This document shows positions 25,065 to 33,180 of a stretch of DNA of 64,000 nt, one piece after another. The translations under genes and the position numbers were made by a program. The stretch comes from Rhodobacterales bacterium HKCCE2091 (GTDB lineage: Bacteria; Pseudomonadota; Alphaproteobacteria; Rhodobacterales; Rhodobacteraceae). The stretch is from contig WVSL01000001.1 of the NCBI GenBank assembly GCA_015689685.1, forward strand, positions 62,001 through 126,000, in the 5' to 3' direction. Within the stretch, counting starts at the first letter, position 1. Each line of letters starts with the position of its first letter. Below the pieces are notes generated by a model that saw nothing but the letters and a program-made list of their open reading frames with translations, ran no database searches and was not told where the DNA came from.

Positions 25065-25859
25065 TCAGCCATCGGTCAGCCGCGACTTGAGCTGCTGTCG
25101 CATCCACATCGTCGATCCCGCCGCGTATCCGCCGTCGACAGGGATTTCCGCGCCGGTGATGAACGACGACGCGTCGCTGGCCAGAAACAGCGCAAGGTCC
25201 GCGCATTCGCGCGGCGTGCCCGCCCGCTCCATCGGGATGCTCGCCCTGAGCGACTTCGCCAGTTCGGGCGAGGCGCTGCCGAACAGCGCGGTGCCCTCGA
25301 TCTGGCCGGGATGGATGGAGTTGACCCGTATCCCCCACGGCGCGTACTCCACCGCCGCCGTCTTGGTCAGCCCGCGCAGCGCCCATTTGCTGGCGGTGTA
25401 GGCGGCATCGTAATGCGCCATCAGCCCGGCCACGGACGAGACGTTGACGATGGACCCGCCGCCGCTGTCGCGGATGACCGGCGCGGCCAGTTGCATCCCG
25501 ATCATGGGGCCGGTGAGGTTGACGGCGAGCGTCCGGTCCCAGTCGCCGCGCCCGGTGTCCTGCAACGTCCTGCGCGGCACCACCCCGGCGTTGTTGATCA
25601 GGATGTGCAGCCCGCCGAAGCCGGAAACCGCCCGGTCGATCGCCTCGCGCCAGTCCGCCTCCTCGGCCACGTCGTGCCGCACGAATACCGCGCGATGGCC
25701 GGCAGCCGCGATCCCGTCGGCGATGCGGCGGCCGTTGCCCTCGTCGATGTCGGTCAGCACCAGCGCCGCGCCCTCCGCCGCGAAGCGCCGGGCTTCCTCC
25801 GCGCCCTGCCCGTTGGCGGCGCCGGTGATGAGCGCGACCTTTCCCTCCAGCATGCCCAT
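25065..25859 (-). CDS. SDR family oxidoreductase
   Basis: The 264-residue protein is a classical SDR. The cofactor motif is TGAANGQG (unusual Gln in the third position), with NNAG, a catalytic Ser in VSSVAGL and YTASK intact. It follows the Old Yellow Enzyme gene by 3 nt, so the two are cotranscribed. A 167-bp gap with no gene separates it from the CoA-transferase downstream. Paired with the ene-reductase, it may interconvert a ketone and an alcohol on the same carbon skeleton (inference). Confidence 0.9.
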   Translation of the reverse strand: MGMLEGKVALITGAANGQGAEEARRFAAEGAALVLTDIDEGNGRRIADGIAAAGHRAVFVRHDVAEEADWREAIDRAVSGFGGLHILINNAGVVPRRTLQDTGRGDWDRTLAVNLTGPMIGMQLAAPVIRDSGGGSIVNVSSVAGLMAHYDAAYTASKWALRGLTKTAAVEYAPWGIRVNSIHPGQIEGTALFGSASPELAKSLRASIPMERAGTPRECADLALFLASDASSFITGAEIPVDGGYAAGSTMWMRQQLKSRLTDG

Positions 25860-25862
25860 CGC

Positions 25863-27050
25863 TCAGGCCCCCGGGCCGGGGTCGGTCCCGGCAAGGATCA
25901 GCGCGGCGTCCGGTTCGGCCTCGAACCCCCGGATGATGTCGGCCCGGCGGCCGAGCCACCAGCCGACATTGGGCGGCCAGTGATCGTAGTCGCCTGACCC
26001 GCCGAGCGCGGTGAGCGCGGCGTTGGGCCAGTTGGGGTTGGCCAGCGCCTCGCGCCCGATCGCCACGATGTCGGTGCGCCCGCCCGCGACCGCCCGTTCC
26101 GCCTGTTCCGGTGTCAGGATCAGCCCTACGGCGATGGTCGCGATGCCGGCTTCCCGGCGGATCGCCTCGGCGAAGGGGACCTGGAAACCGGGCGACCGGG
26201 CCAGGCGGTTCATGGTGGCAGCCCCGCCGATCCCGCCCGAGGAACAGTCGATGGCGTCGACGCCGCGCGCGCGCAGTTCCCGCGCGAACATCACCGATTC
26301 CCCGAGCGTCCAGCCCTCGTCCACGCCGTCGACGGCCGACACCCGGACGATCAGCGCGGTGTCGTCCGGGATCGCCGCGCGCACGGCCTCGACCACCGAC
26401 AGCGGGAACCGCATCCGGTTCGCGAGGCTGCCGCCCCACCCGTCGGTGCGGTGGTTGGCGATCGGGGACAGGAACTGGTTCAGGAGGTATCCGTGCGCGG
26501 CGTGGACCTCGACCGCGCCGAAGCCCGCGTCTACGGCGCGCCGGGCGGCATCGACGAAGGCCTGCCGGATCCCGTCCATCCCCGCCTCGTCGAGTTCGCG
26601 CGGGACGGGCGCGTCGGGCCGGAGGGCGACCGCGCTCGGGCCGACGGTTTGCCACGGCGCCTCGTCCCGGTCGCGCAGGTCCTCGTCGGACATCGGCCCG
26701 CCGCCATGCCACGGCCGCCGCGCGCTGCCCTTCCTCCCGGCGTGCTGCAACTGGATCGCCGGGACCGCGCCCTGCGACCGGATGAACCCCGCGATCCGGG
26801 CCAGCGGCGGGACATGCGCGTCGCTCCAGATGCCGAGGTCGGAGTAGCAGTGCCGCCCCTCCGGAACGACCGAGGTCGCCTCCAGCATCACCATGCCCGC
26901 CCCGCCGAGCGCGAAGCGGCCGTAATGGACGAAATGCCAGTCCGTCGCCAGCCCGTCGGCGGCGCAGGAATAGGTGCACATGGGCGAGATCATCACCCGG
27001 TTGCGCAGCACCTGGCCGCGCAGGTCGATCGGGGAGGACAGCCCGGTCAT
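25863..27050 (-). CDS. NADH:flavin oxidoreductase, Old Yellow Enzyme (YqjM-type)
   Basis: The 395-residue FMN TIM barrel has the YqjM-class SPMCTYS motif near residue 22, with the redox-tuning Cys, and HAAHGYLLNQFLSP near 170, with the substrate-binding His pair. Family members reduce activated C=C bonds at the expense of NAD(P)H. It lies between the P450 (33 nt upstream) and an SDR (3 nt downstream) on the same strand. The trio suggests oxygenation and reduction of a ring or enone. The C-terminal segment after residue 350 is acidic. Confidence 0.92.
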   Translation of the reverse strand: MTGLSSPIDLRGQVLRNRVMISPMCTYSCAADGLATDWHFVHYGRFALGGAGMVMLEATSVVPEGRHCYSDLGIWSDAHVPPLARIAGFIRSQGAVPAIQLQHAGRKGSARRPWHGGGPMSDEDLRDRDEAPWQTVGPSAVALRPDAPVPRELDEAGMDGIRQAFVDAARRAVDAGFGAVEVHAAHGYLLNQFLSPIANHRTDGWGGSLANRMRFPLSVVEAVRAAIPDDTALIVRVSAVDGVDEGWTLGESVMFARELRARGVDAIDCSSGGIGGAATMNRLARSPGFQVPFAEAIRREAGIATIAVGLILTPEQAERAVAGGRTDIVAIGREALANPNWPNAALTALGGSGDYDHWPPNVGWWLGRRADIIRGFEAEPDAALILAGTDPGPGA

Positions 27051-27083
27051 GCGCGCCCGCCCCGCCGCCCGTAGTCGCCCGCG

Positions 27084-28349
27084 TCACGCATTCCGCAGCA
27101 CCACCGGCACCGATTCCCAGGTGTCATGCAGGTTGTCGTCCGGCCGCCTCGGCGGGTTGTCGGGGTCGAGCTCCGCGCCGAGCTCGTACATCGCCCGCAG
27201 CAGCCTGACCGCGGTGCCGTGGGTGCCGTGCTTCTCGTCGCCCTTGTTCTGGATCCCGGTCACGAGGTTCTGGCCGATGCAGCTGTGCGACCCCATGCCG
27301 AAGGTCAGGCCCCAGGGGCGCATCCCGTCGGGGATCGCGCGGTAGGGATTGAAGTAGCGGCCATCGGGGCCGAACACCTCGTCCGAGACGTTGGCCACGG
27401 CGGGATGCAGCGCGATCATCTCGCCCTTGGCGATCCTGCGGCCGTTCGACAGCTCGATGTCTCTGGCGGCCTTGCGGAAGCGCGCGGGGGTGGTCTGGTG
27501 CAGGCGGAAGGATTCCGCGGCGGCGCGGTGCAGCCACTCGGAATCGGTCAGCTTCTCGCGGTCCTCCGGATGCTCCTTCACCCATTCGTCGATATGGATG
27601 AAGACATGCGGCAGGGTGTGGCTGGTGGTCTTGATCGACCCGGTCAGGAACAACGCCGACTGCCGCCAGATGTAGGGGATCTTCTCCGCGTCGTCGGGGT
27701 GCGACAGGTCGTCGGCGAGGCAGAGCGACATCAGCATGTCGCGCGGCAGGTCCTCCGCCGGGATCTCGCCCGCGCTGTGCCGCGCCGCGAGGTCCTTGCG
27801 CCGGTCGAGAGAGACCTGGAGGAAATCGTCCACCAGCCGTTGCAGCGATTCCCGGCCCTTGCGGATCACCCCCGCGGGATCGGAGGCGGAGGAATAGCTC
27901 GCCGTCGTCGCGGCGGACACGTCGAGCACGAGGTCGCGGAACACCTCCGTCCGTTCCGGCGTGTCGACGCCGTCGGCACCCGTCACCCGCGCGGAGATCC
28001 GCGTGAGCACCGCATGGATCAACGGCACCAGGTCGGTCCGCACGAGCCCGTCCGCATCGCGTTTCGACATCCATTCGGCAATCGACTTCCGGATCACCGG
28101 CTCGATCAGTTGAAGCTCGTAGTACGCCAGCGCCTGCCGCGACATCAGCGGCGCGAACAGCCGCTTCAGTTCGTCGTGGCGCTGGCCCTCGGCCATGATG
28201 AGCGTGTCCTCGAGGAAGATCGTCCGCTCGTCCGCGCCCGCGTTGACGAAGTCGCGGGACTTCTTGATCTCCTCGATCTCGGCGTAGGTGTCGAACCTCT
28301 GCAGCGAGTGTACGAAGTCCGGCAGGGCCGGATCCTGGACCGGTTGCAT
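27084..28349 (-). CDS. Cytochrome P450
   Basis: The 421-residue soluble P450 has the heme-binding motif FGMGSHSCIGQ (Cys357) and the K-helix ExxR (ESFR). In the I-helix the normal A/G-G-x-D/E-T-T reads GSIKTT, so the conserved acid next to the O2-activating Thr is Lys240. I chose the ATG at 28349 because the extension upstream is Arg-rich and unlike P450s. No ferredoxin or ferredoxin reductase gene lies nearby, so the electron supply must come from elsewhere. It heads the group with the OYE and SDR and is divergent from the MmgE/PrpD gene. Confidence 0.92.
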   Translation of the reverse strand: MQPVQDPALPDFVHSLQRFDTYAEIEEIKKSRDFVNAGADERTIFLEDTLIMAEGQRHDELKRLFAPLMSRQALAYYELQLIEPVIRKSIAEWMSKRDADGLVRTDLVPLIHAVLTRISARVTGADGVDTPERTEVFRDLVLDVSAATTASYSSASDPAGVIRKGRESLQRLVDDFLQVSLDRRKDLAARHSAGEIPAEDLPRDMLMSLCLADDLSHPDDAEKIPYIWRQSALFLTGSIKTTSHTLPHVFIHIDEWVKEHPEDREKLTDSEWLHRAAAESFRLHQTTPARFRKAARDIELSNGRRIAKGEMIALHPAVANVSDEVFGPDGRYFNPYRAIPDGMRPWGLTFGMGSHSCIGQNLVTGIQNKGDEKHGTHGTAVRLLRAMYELGAELDPDNPPRRPDDNLHDTWESVPVVLRNA

Positions 28350-28537
28350 GGCTGTCTCCCTGTGCCGCCGCCGTCGAACCGGGGCCGATACTATCCCGCG
28401 CCCCGCCGCCCCGCGCCCCTCCGCCGCCGATAGGAGATTGAGGCCGAGCCTATGATCCGTGGCGTCCGCCGCCGAAGCGGGGAATGCTGGCAACCGGCAT
28501 GGCGCCGGGCCGGCCCGACAGGGGGGAGTTCACGGGA

Positions 28538-29941
28538 ATGCAGCGCGATCTCGTCCACGTTCTCGCGGAACATGCCGCGACGCTGGATCACGACAGCCTG
28601 TCCGCCGCCGCGCGGGAAGCCGCGAAGATGACGCTCCTCGATTCGATCGGCGTCGGCCTCGCCGCGACCGGGCTGGAACCCGCCGCCGATGCGGTTCTCG
28701 GGATCGTGGCCGAGGCCGGGGGCGCGCCGCAGGCCACCCTGCTCGCATCGGGCGGAAAGGCCCCCGCGGTCATGGCCGCCTTCGCCAATGGCGGGCTCGC
28801 CCATTGTCTCGACTACGACGACCAGACGCCCTGGGGCCAGCATAGCGGCAGCAGCATCGTCCCGGCCGTGTTCGCGGTGGCCGAACGGCAGGGCGGCGTC
28901 AGCGGGCGCGACCTCGTCGCGGCGGTGGCGGCGGGGCAGGACATCTTCGCGCGGATGCTGCGGCATGTCGGCTGGCGCAAGGACTGGAATTTCTCGACCG
29001 TCATGGGCGTCTTCGCCGCCACCGCCGCCGCGGGCCGGGTCATGGGCTTCGACCCGGGCCAGATGGCCGACGCGATGGGAATCGCCACCCTGCAATCGAG
29101 CGGGGTGCTGGAGATGGTCGCCGGCCGGGGCAGCGACCTGCGCGGGCTCTATGCCGGGTTCTCCGCCAAGGGGGCGGTGCTGTCGGCGCTGATGGCCGAG
29201 CGCGGCGTGTCGGGCATCGACCGCGCGTTCGAGGGCCCGAACGGCGTCATCGCCTGCTACTTCGGCGGCGACTACGACCGCGATGCCATCCTCGCCGGGC
29301 TCGGCCGGGACTTTCTGGGCGCGGCCACCCTCTACAAGCGCTGGCCCTGCGTCGGCACCGCCCACGGACACATCAAGGCGGTGATCGACATCGTGGGCGA
29401 ACACGCCCTCGCCCCCGCCGATATCGCGGAGATCCGGCTCCATGTCGGCGACTTCCACCGGATGATGAGCGAACCCCTGGACGAGCGGCGCGCCCCGGCC
29501 ACCCTCGCGGATGCCAAGTTCAGCCTGCCCTTCCTCGTCGCCGTGGCCGCCCTGCGCGGCGGCGTCGGCGTCGGGGATTTCACGCCCGACGGGCTTCGCG
29601 ATCCGGCGGTGCTGAACCTCGCGAGGCACGTCACCCTCGCCCCCGACCCGGGGCTGGACTGGGGCCGGGAAATGCCGCCCGGCCGGATCGACATGGTGGC
29701 GCGGGACGGGCGCACCTGGACCCGGACCGGCACGAGGGTTCCGGGCAACGCCGACAACCCGATGGGATGGGATGACATCTGCGGCAAGTTCCGCGAATGC
29801 GCCTCGGTCGCGGCCAGACCGCTGCCGCGGAAACAGGTGGCGGAGGCCGAAGGGCTGGCGCGGAATCTCGAGAACCTGCCCGACGCCACCGCGCTGATCC
29901 GGGCCTGCGTACCAAGGATCGACGACGCGCGGGCGACGTGA
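28538..29941 (+). CDS. MmgE/PrpD family protein
   Basis: The protein of about 467 residues is a full-length MmgE/PrpD-family enzyme, a family that includes 2-methylcitrate and iminodisuccinate-type dehydratases, isomerases and cis-aconitate decarboxylase. The helical domain includes LLDSIGVGLA and HCLDYDD. KRWPCVGTAHGH lies in the second domain. I prefer the ATG at 28538, preceded by an AGGGGGGAG tract; an ATG at 28484 would add 18 residues. It is divergent from the P450 over 188 bp and faces the tRNA gene. The substrate is probably a hydroxy-polycarboxylic acid or CoA-free intermediate, but this is unproven. Confidence 0.88.
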   Translation: MQRDLVHVLAEHAATLDHDSLSAAAREAAKMTLLDSIGVGLAATGLEPAADAVLGIVAEAGGAPQATLLASGGKAPAVMAAFANGGLAHCLDYDDQTPWGQHSGSSIVPAVFAVAERQGGVSGRDLVAAVAAGQDIFARMLRHVGWRKDWNFSTVMGVFAATAAAGRVMGFDPGQMADAMGIATLQSSGVLEMVAGRGSDLRGLYAGFSAKGAVLSALMAERGVSGIDRAFEGPNGVIACYFGGDYDRDAILAGLGRDFLGAATLYKRWPCVGTAHGHIKAVIDIVGEHALAPADIAEIRLHVGDFHRMMSEPLDERRAPATLADAKFSLPFLVAVAALRGGVGVGDFTPDGLRDPAVLNLARHVTLAPDPGLDWGREMPPGRIDMVARDGRTWTRTGTRVPGNADNPMGWDDICGKFRECASVAARPLPRKQVAEAEGLARNLENLPDATALIRACVPRIDDARAT

Positions 29942-29976
29942 GCGATGCGGTTGGAGGACACGCGCGGGGAGGTTTC

Positions 29977-30053
29977 TGGTAGCGGAGGAGGGACTTGAAC
30001 CCCCGACACGCGGATTATGATTCCGCTGCTCTAACCAACTGAGCTACTCCGCC
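29977..30053 (-). tRNA. tRNA-Met (anticodon CAU, elongator type)
   Basis: The minus strand folds as a complete 77-nt tRNA. The acceptor stem is GGCGGAG with CTCCGCT, the D-arm AGCTCAGTTGGTTAGAGC, and the anticodon stem GCGGA/TCCGC encloses ATCATAA (anticodon CAU). The T-arm contains GTTCAAGTC, and the 3' CCA is genomically encoded. The G1-T72 pair differs from the mismatched end of initiator tRNAs, so this is elongator Met. A lysidine-type Ile2 tRNA with the same anticodon is the alternative. Confidence 0.95.
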
Positions 30054-30108
30054 ACGGAGGCGGCAGGTAAGCCAAGCCCCCTTGCAGGTCAACCGGAAAA
30101 ACACGCCG

Positions 30109-30957
30109 CTACAGGATCACGCGCGGTTCCGGCTTGCCCCGCGCCCCGGTCTCGATCCGGTAGGTCAGCCCGTCATGCACGTCCGCCCGCTCGCCCAGGC
30201 CCTCGCGGGCGGAGGTGACGTAGAGCGCGCCGTAACCGTCCTCGCCGAAGGCGGGGCAGGAGGGCTGGCGGCAGGGCATCTCGAACACCTCCAGTTCCAT
30301 GCCTTCGGGCGAATAGCAGGCGACGCGGAAGCTGCCCCATTCGGCGATCCAGACGTTGCCCTCGGCATCCGTCACCGCGCCGTCGGCCTTGTGCCCGTCC
30401 GGTTCGCGGTCCGAGAACACCGAGGGCTCGCCCACCGGCCAGCCCTCGGCGTCGAGCGCCTGGCTGTAGACCCGGCGCGGGACGGAATCGGACCAGTAGG
30501 CGGTTCGGCCATCGGGCGAGAAGCAGATCGTGTTCGGGATCGTGATCTTCGGAAACAGCGCCCGGACCTCGCCCCGGTAGTACCGGTAGATCGTGCCCGC
30601 ATGGCGCTCCGCCTTCTTGCCCATCGTGCCGATCCAGAACCCGCCCATCGGGTCGGCGCGGCCGTCGTTTGATCGCGTGGCGGGATTGTCCGCCTCCAGT
30701 GGCGCGACCTCGTCCAGCGCGCCGGTGCCGATGTCGAAGGTGCAAAGCCCGGTTTCCGTCGCCACGAACAGCGTGTCGGCATCGATCCACCCGGCGGCGG
30801 AGGCGATGCGGCCGAGATCCCATTGCCGTGTCTCGCTGCCGTGGCGGGCCAGGATCCGCCCGGCGAGGATGTCGAACCAGTAAAGCTGCCCGCGTTCGGG
30901 GTGCCACAGCACGCCTTCGCCCAGTTCACAGATACGGTCGTCGAATATCGCGGCCAT
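30109..30957 (-). CDS. SMP-30 / gluconolactonase family lactonase
   Basis: The 282-residue six-bladed propeller has the metal-ligand motifs of the family: GEGVLW (Glu), TRSNDGRAD (Asn), IPNTICFSPDG (Asn) and DGAVTDAEGN (Asp). It should open sugar 1,5- or 1,4-lactones. The ATG at 30957 follows a GGGGGGA tract. It lies 54 nt downstream of an SDR resembling xylose/galactose-type sugar 1-dehydrogenases, so the two genes would carry out the first two steps of oxidative sugar breakdown. No sugar-acid dehydratase is present in the window. Confidence 0.9.
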   Translation of the reverse strand: MAAIFDDRICELGEGVLWHPERGQLYWFDILAGRILARHGSETRQWDLGRIASAAGWIDADTLFVATETGLCTFDIGTGALDEVAPLEADNPATRSNDGRADPMGGFWIGTMGKKAERHAGTIYRYYRGEVRALFPKITIPNTICFSPDGRTAYWSDSVPRRVYSQALDAEGWPVGEPSVFSDREPDGHKADGAVTDAEGNVWIAEWGSFRVACYSPEGMELEVFEMPCRQPSCPAFGEDGYGALYVTSAREGLGERADVHDGLTYRIETGARGKPEPRVIL

Positions 30958-31011
30958 CCCGTCCCCCCGGTTTCCCATATCATCCCGCCGGCCGACCGGC
31001 GCGGCAAGCCT

Positions 31012-31779
31012 TCAGCCCGTCACCACCACGCCGCCGTCGATCACCAGCGCCTGCCCGGTCATGGCCCGGCTGGCGTCCGAGGCGAGGAACAGCGTCCCGC
31101 CGACCATGTCGCGCGGCTCCAGGTGCCGTTTCAGGCACTGGCGGTCCAGGTGCGCGGCGAGGCTGTCGGGATCGGCCCACTTCTCCAGCTGCCGTTCGGT
31201 CAGCACCCACCCCGGCAGAAGCGCGTTGACGCGGATGCCGTCCGGCCCGAACTCGCGCGCGAGGCTGCGGGTCATCGCGGTGATTGCGCCGTTCGCGGAG
31301 GTATAGGCGGCGTAACCCGACGCGCCCATGACGTAGCTGATGGACGAGAAGTTGACGATCGCGCCGCCGCCGGCCGCCTGCATCCCCGGGATCGCCGCCT
31401 GGCAGGCGAAGAAGTAGCTCTTGAGGTTGACCGCCTGCGACCAGTCCCAGAACGCCTCGTCCACGTCGAGCGTGGCATGGCGTTCGTCGTTGGCGGCGTT
31501 GTTCACCAGCACCGTGACCGGCCCGTGTGCCTCCGCCGCCCGCGCCATCGCGGCCCGAAGCGCGGCGGTATCGGTGACGTCGCATTGCAGGAACAGGGGC
31601 CGGTTGCCGGTCTCTTCGGCCATCCGGTCGGCGAACCCGGCCGCGTCGCTCCGCTGGACGAAGGCCACCCTGGCGCCCTGCCGCAGGAAGCCCTCGGTCA
31701 GCGCCGCACCGATGCCCTTGCCGCCGCCGGTGATGAAGACCGACCGGCCGTCGAGGTCGGGAAAGACCGGATCGCTCAT
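31012..31779 (-). CDS. SDR resembling NAD-dependent sugar 1-dehydrogenase
   Basis: The 255-residue protein has the SDR motif TGGGKGIG and, by recollection of the family, resembles Caulobacter xylose dehydrogenase in several places (NNAxNDERH, GGGAIVNFSSIS, EKWADP, QCLKRHLEP). The catalytic motif YxxxK reads YTSAN, with Tyr159 kept but the Lys replaced by Asn163, and NNAG is NNAA. Activity may be low, altered or dependent on another residue. The ATG overlaps the MmcQ/YjbR stop by 4 nt, and the lactonase follows. Sugar to sugar lactone is the inferred reaction. Confidence 0.85.
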   Translation of the reverse strand: MSDPVFPDLDGRSVFITGGGKGIGAALTEGFLRQGARVAFVQRSDAAGFADRMAEETGNRPLFLQCDVTDTAALRAAMARAAEAHGPVTVLVNNAANDERHATLDVDEAFWDWSQAVNLKSYFFACQAAIPGMQAAGGGAIVNFSSISYVMGASGYAAYTSANGAITAMTRSLAREFGPDGIRVNALLPGWVLTERQLEKWADPDSLAAHLDRQCLKRHLEPRDMVGGTLFLASDASRAMTGQALVIDGGVVVTG

Positions 31780-32129
31780 GCGCCCGCGCGCGGGGCCAGC
31801 GACGCCTGCGCCTTCTTCGTCAGGCCCGCCCGCACCTGGTCGTAGCTGCGTTCCAGTCGATGGCGCAGTTCGTCCGCCGCCACGTCCTCGGGCAGCAGGA
31901 TCCACGAGGCGTGGAAATACGGCGCCTTCACCCCCACGCCCGCGTCGATCAGCATCCGCGCCGTCTCCACGCTGTCGGTCTTGACCGAAACACCCTTCAT
32001 CACCGCGCCGATGCAGGCGAACATCTTGCCGCCGACCTTCCAGGCGTCGTGCCCGCCGCCCCAGGGATCCGACACCTCGGCCCCGGGGAATGCGCCGCAA
32101 ATCGCGTTCACCTCGTCCCGAAATCCCAT
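31776..32129 (-). CDS. MmcQ/YjbR family protein
   Basis: The 117-residue protein has the small MmcQ/YjbR (DUF419) fold, with WGGGHDAWKVGGKMFACIG in the first half and GVKAPYFHASWILLPED in the second. The family is double-wing-like and is often annotated as DNA binding, but its biochemical role is unsettled. Its stop overlaps the start of the sugar-dehydrogenase-like SDR (ATGA), and the start lies close to the hemC stop, with hemC upstream on the same strand. The three may form one transcript. No function in sugar oxidation is established. Confidence 0.85.
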   Translation of the reverse strand: MGFRDEVNAICGAFPGAEVSDPWGGGHDAWKVGGKMFACIGAVMKGVSVKTDSVETARMLIDAGVGVKAPYFHASWILLPEDVAADELRHRLERSYDQVRAGLTKKAQASLAPRAGA

Positions 32130-32147
32130 CGCAGTTCCCCTACAAGA

Positions 32148-33107
32148 TCAGGCCGCGTCCTCGAAGAAGCCCGGGCCCGCCCGCTGCCGCAGGTCCCGGG
32201 CCATCGCGGCGCCGAGCGCCTCGGCCTCCGCGACCGGGGCGGTGCGATCGTCGGACAGGACCTCGGACCCGTCGGGCCGCAGGATCTCCGCCCTCAGCCG
32301 GATCTCGCCGCCGTGGATCTCGGCCAGACCCGCGATCGGGGTCTGGCACGACCCGTCAAGCCCGGCGAGCAGGCTGCGCTCCGCGCCGAGCCGGGTGCCG
32401 GTGGTGCCATCGTGGATCGCCTCCAGCAGTCCCGCGGTCGCGGCATCGTCGATCCGCCGCTCGATCCCGATCGCGCCCTGGGCAACGGCGGGCAGCATGT
32501 CCTCGGGCGCGATGGCCAGGCGCGGCACGTCGGACAGGCCGAGCCGGTTCAGCCCCGCGACGGCGAGGAACGTCGCCTCGGCCACGCCCTCGGCCAGCTT
32601 GCGCATCCGCGTCTGCACGTTGCCGCGGAACTCCACCACTTCCAGGTCCGGCCGCCGCGCCAGCAATTGCGCCCGTCGCCGGATCGAGGAGGTGCCGACA
32701 ACCGCGCCGGCCGCCAGGTCCCCGAGCCCGCCGCCGCCGAGCGACACGAAGGCATCGCGCGGATCCTCCCGCGGCAGAAGGCAGTCGAGCACGAGCCCGG
32801 CGGGCTGATCCACCGGCATGTCCTTCATCGAATGCACCGCGATGTCGATCGCGCCGGATAGGAGCGCCTCCTCGATCTCCTTGGTGAACAGCCCCTTGCC
32901 GCCGATCTCCTTCAATGGCCGGTCCTGAACCGCGTCGCCGGTGGTGCGGATCACCACGATCTCGAACGCCTCGGGTTCCAGCCCGAAGGCGACGGCGATG
33001 CGGTCGCGGGTCTCGTGCGCCTGCGCGAGCGCCAGCGGCGATCCGCGGGTCCCGATCCGGAGCGGGCTGGCAGGGGTCGGGGTGACGGGGGACAGGTCGG
33101 GGAACAT
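32148..33107 (-). CDS. hemC: Hydroxymethylbilane synthase (porphobilinogen deaminase)
   Basis: The 319-residue enzyme condenses four porphobilinogens to hydroxymethylbilane in cytosolic haem and tetrapyrrole synthesis. [13 protein letters not shown] opens the protein, with [13 protein letters not shown] and HSMKDMP following. [11 protein letters not shown] carries the substrate-binding arginines. The Cys in LDGSCQTP attaches the dipyrromethane cofactor. I start it at the ATG at 33107 (MFPDLSP), because the longer frame crosses into the hemE promoter region. It is divergent from hemE over 73 bp, an arrangement that allows joint control. Confidence 0.97.
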   Translation of the reverse strand: MFPDLSPVTPTPASPLRIGTRGSPLALAQAHETRDRIAVAFGLEPEAFEIVVIRTTGDAVQDRPLKEIGGKGLFTKEIEEALLSGAIDIAVHSMKDMPVDQPAGLVLDCLLPREDPRDAFVSLGGGGLGDLAAGAVVGTSSIRRRAQLLARRPDLEVVEFRGNVQTRMRKLAEGVAEATFLAVAGLNRLGLSDVPRLAIAPEDMLPAVAQGAIGIERRIDDAATAGLLEAIHDGTTGTRLGAERSLLAGLDGSCQTPIAGLAEIHGGEIRLRAEILRPDGSEVLSDDRTAPVAEAEALGAAMARDLRQRAGPGFFEDAA

Positions 33108-33126
33108 GGGCCTCCTTCGCGGCAAC

Positions 33127-33155
33127 TTGACATCATCTGGCCGGGGCGGAACGGT
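33127..33155 (+). promoter_or_regulatory. Candidate sigma-70 promoter for hemE
   Basis: The 73-bp hemC-hemE gap contains a perfect TTGACA at 33127-33132, followed after 17 bp by AACGGT at 33150-33155, a poor -10 match. The start would fall about 20 nt before the hemE ATG. The -35 match is strong, and the -10 weakness is common in GC-rich genomes. Confidence 0.35.
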
Positions 33156-33180
33156 GCGCGCAAGGCAAAACGGACGATCC

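Noticed and set aside
29977-30053. tRNA-Ile2 with a lysidine-modified CAU anticodon
   Set aside because: The overall sequence follows the elongator tRNA-Met pattern of alphaproteobacteria, although the anticodon alone cannot exclude Ile2.
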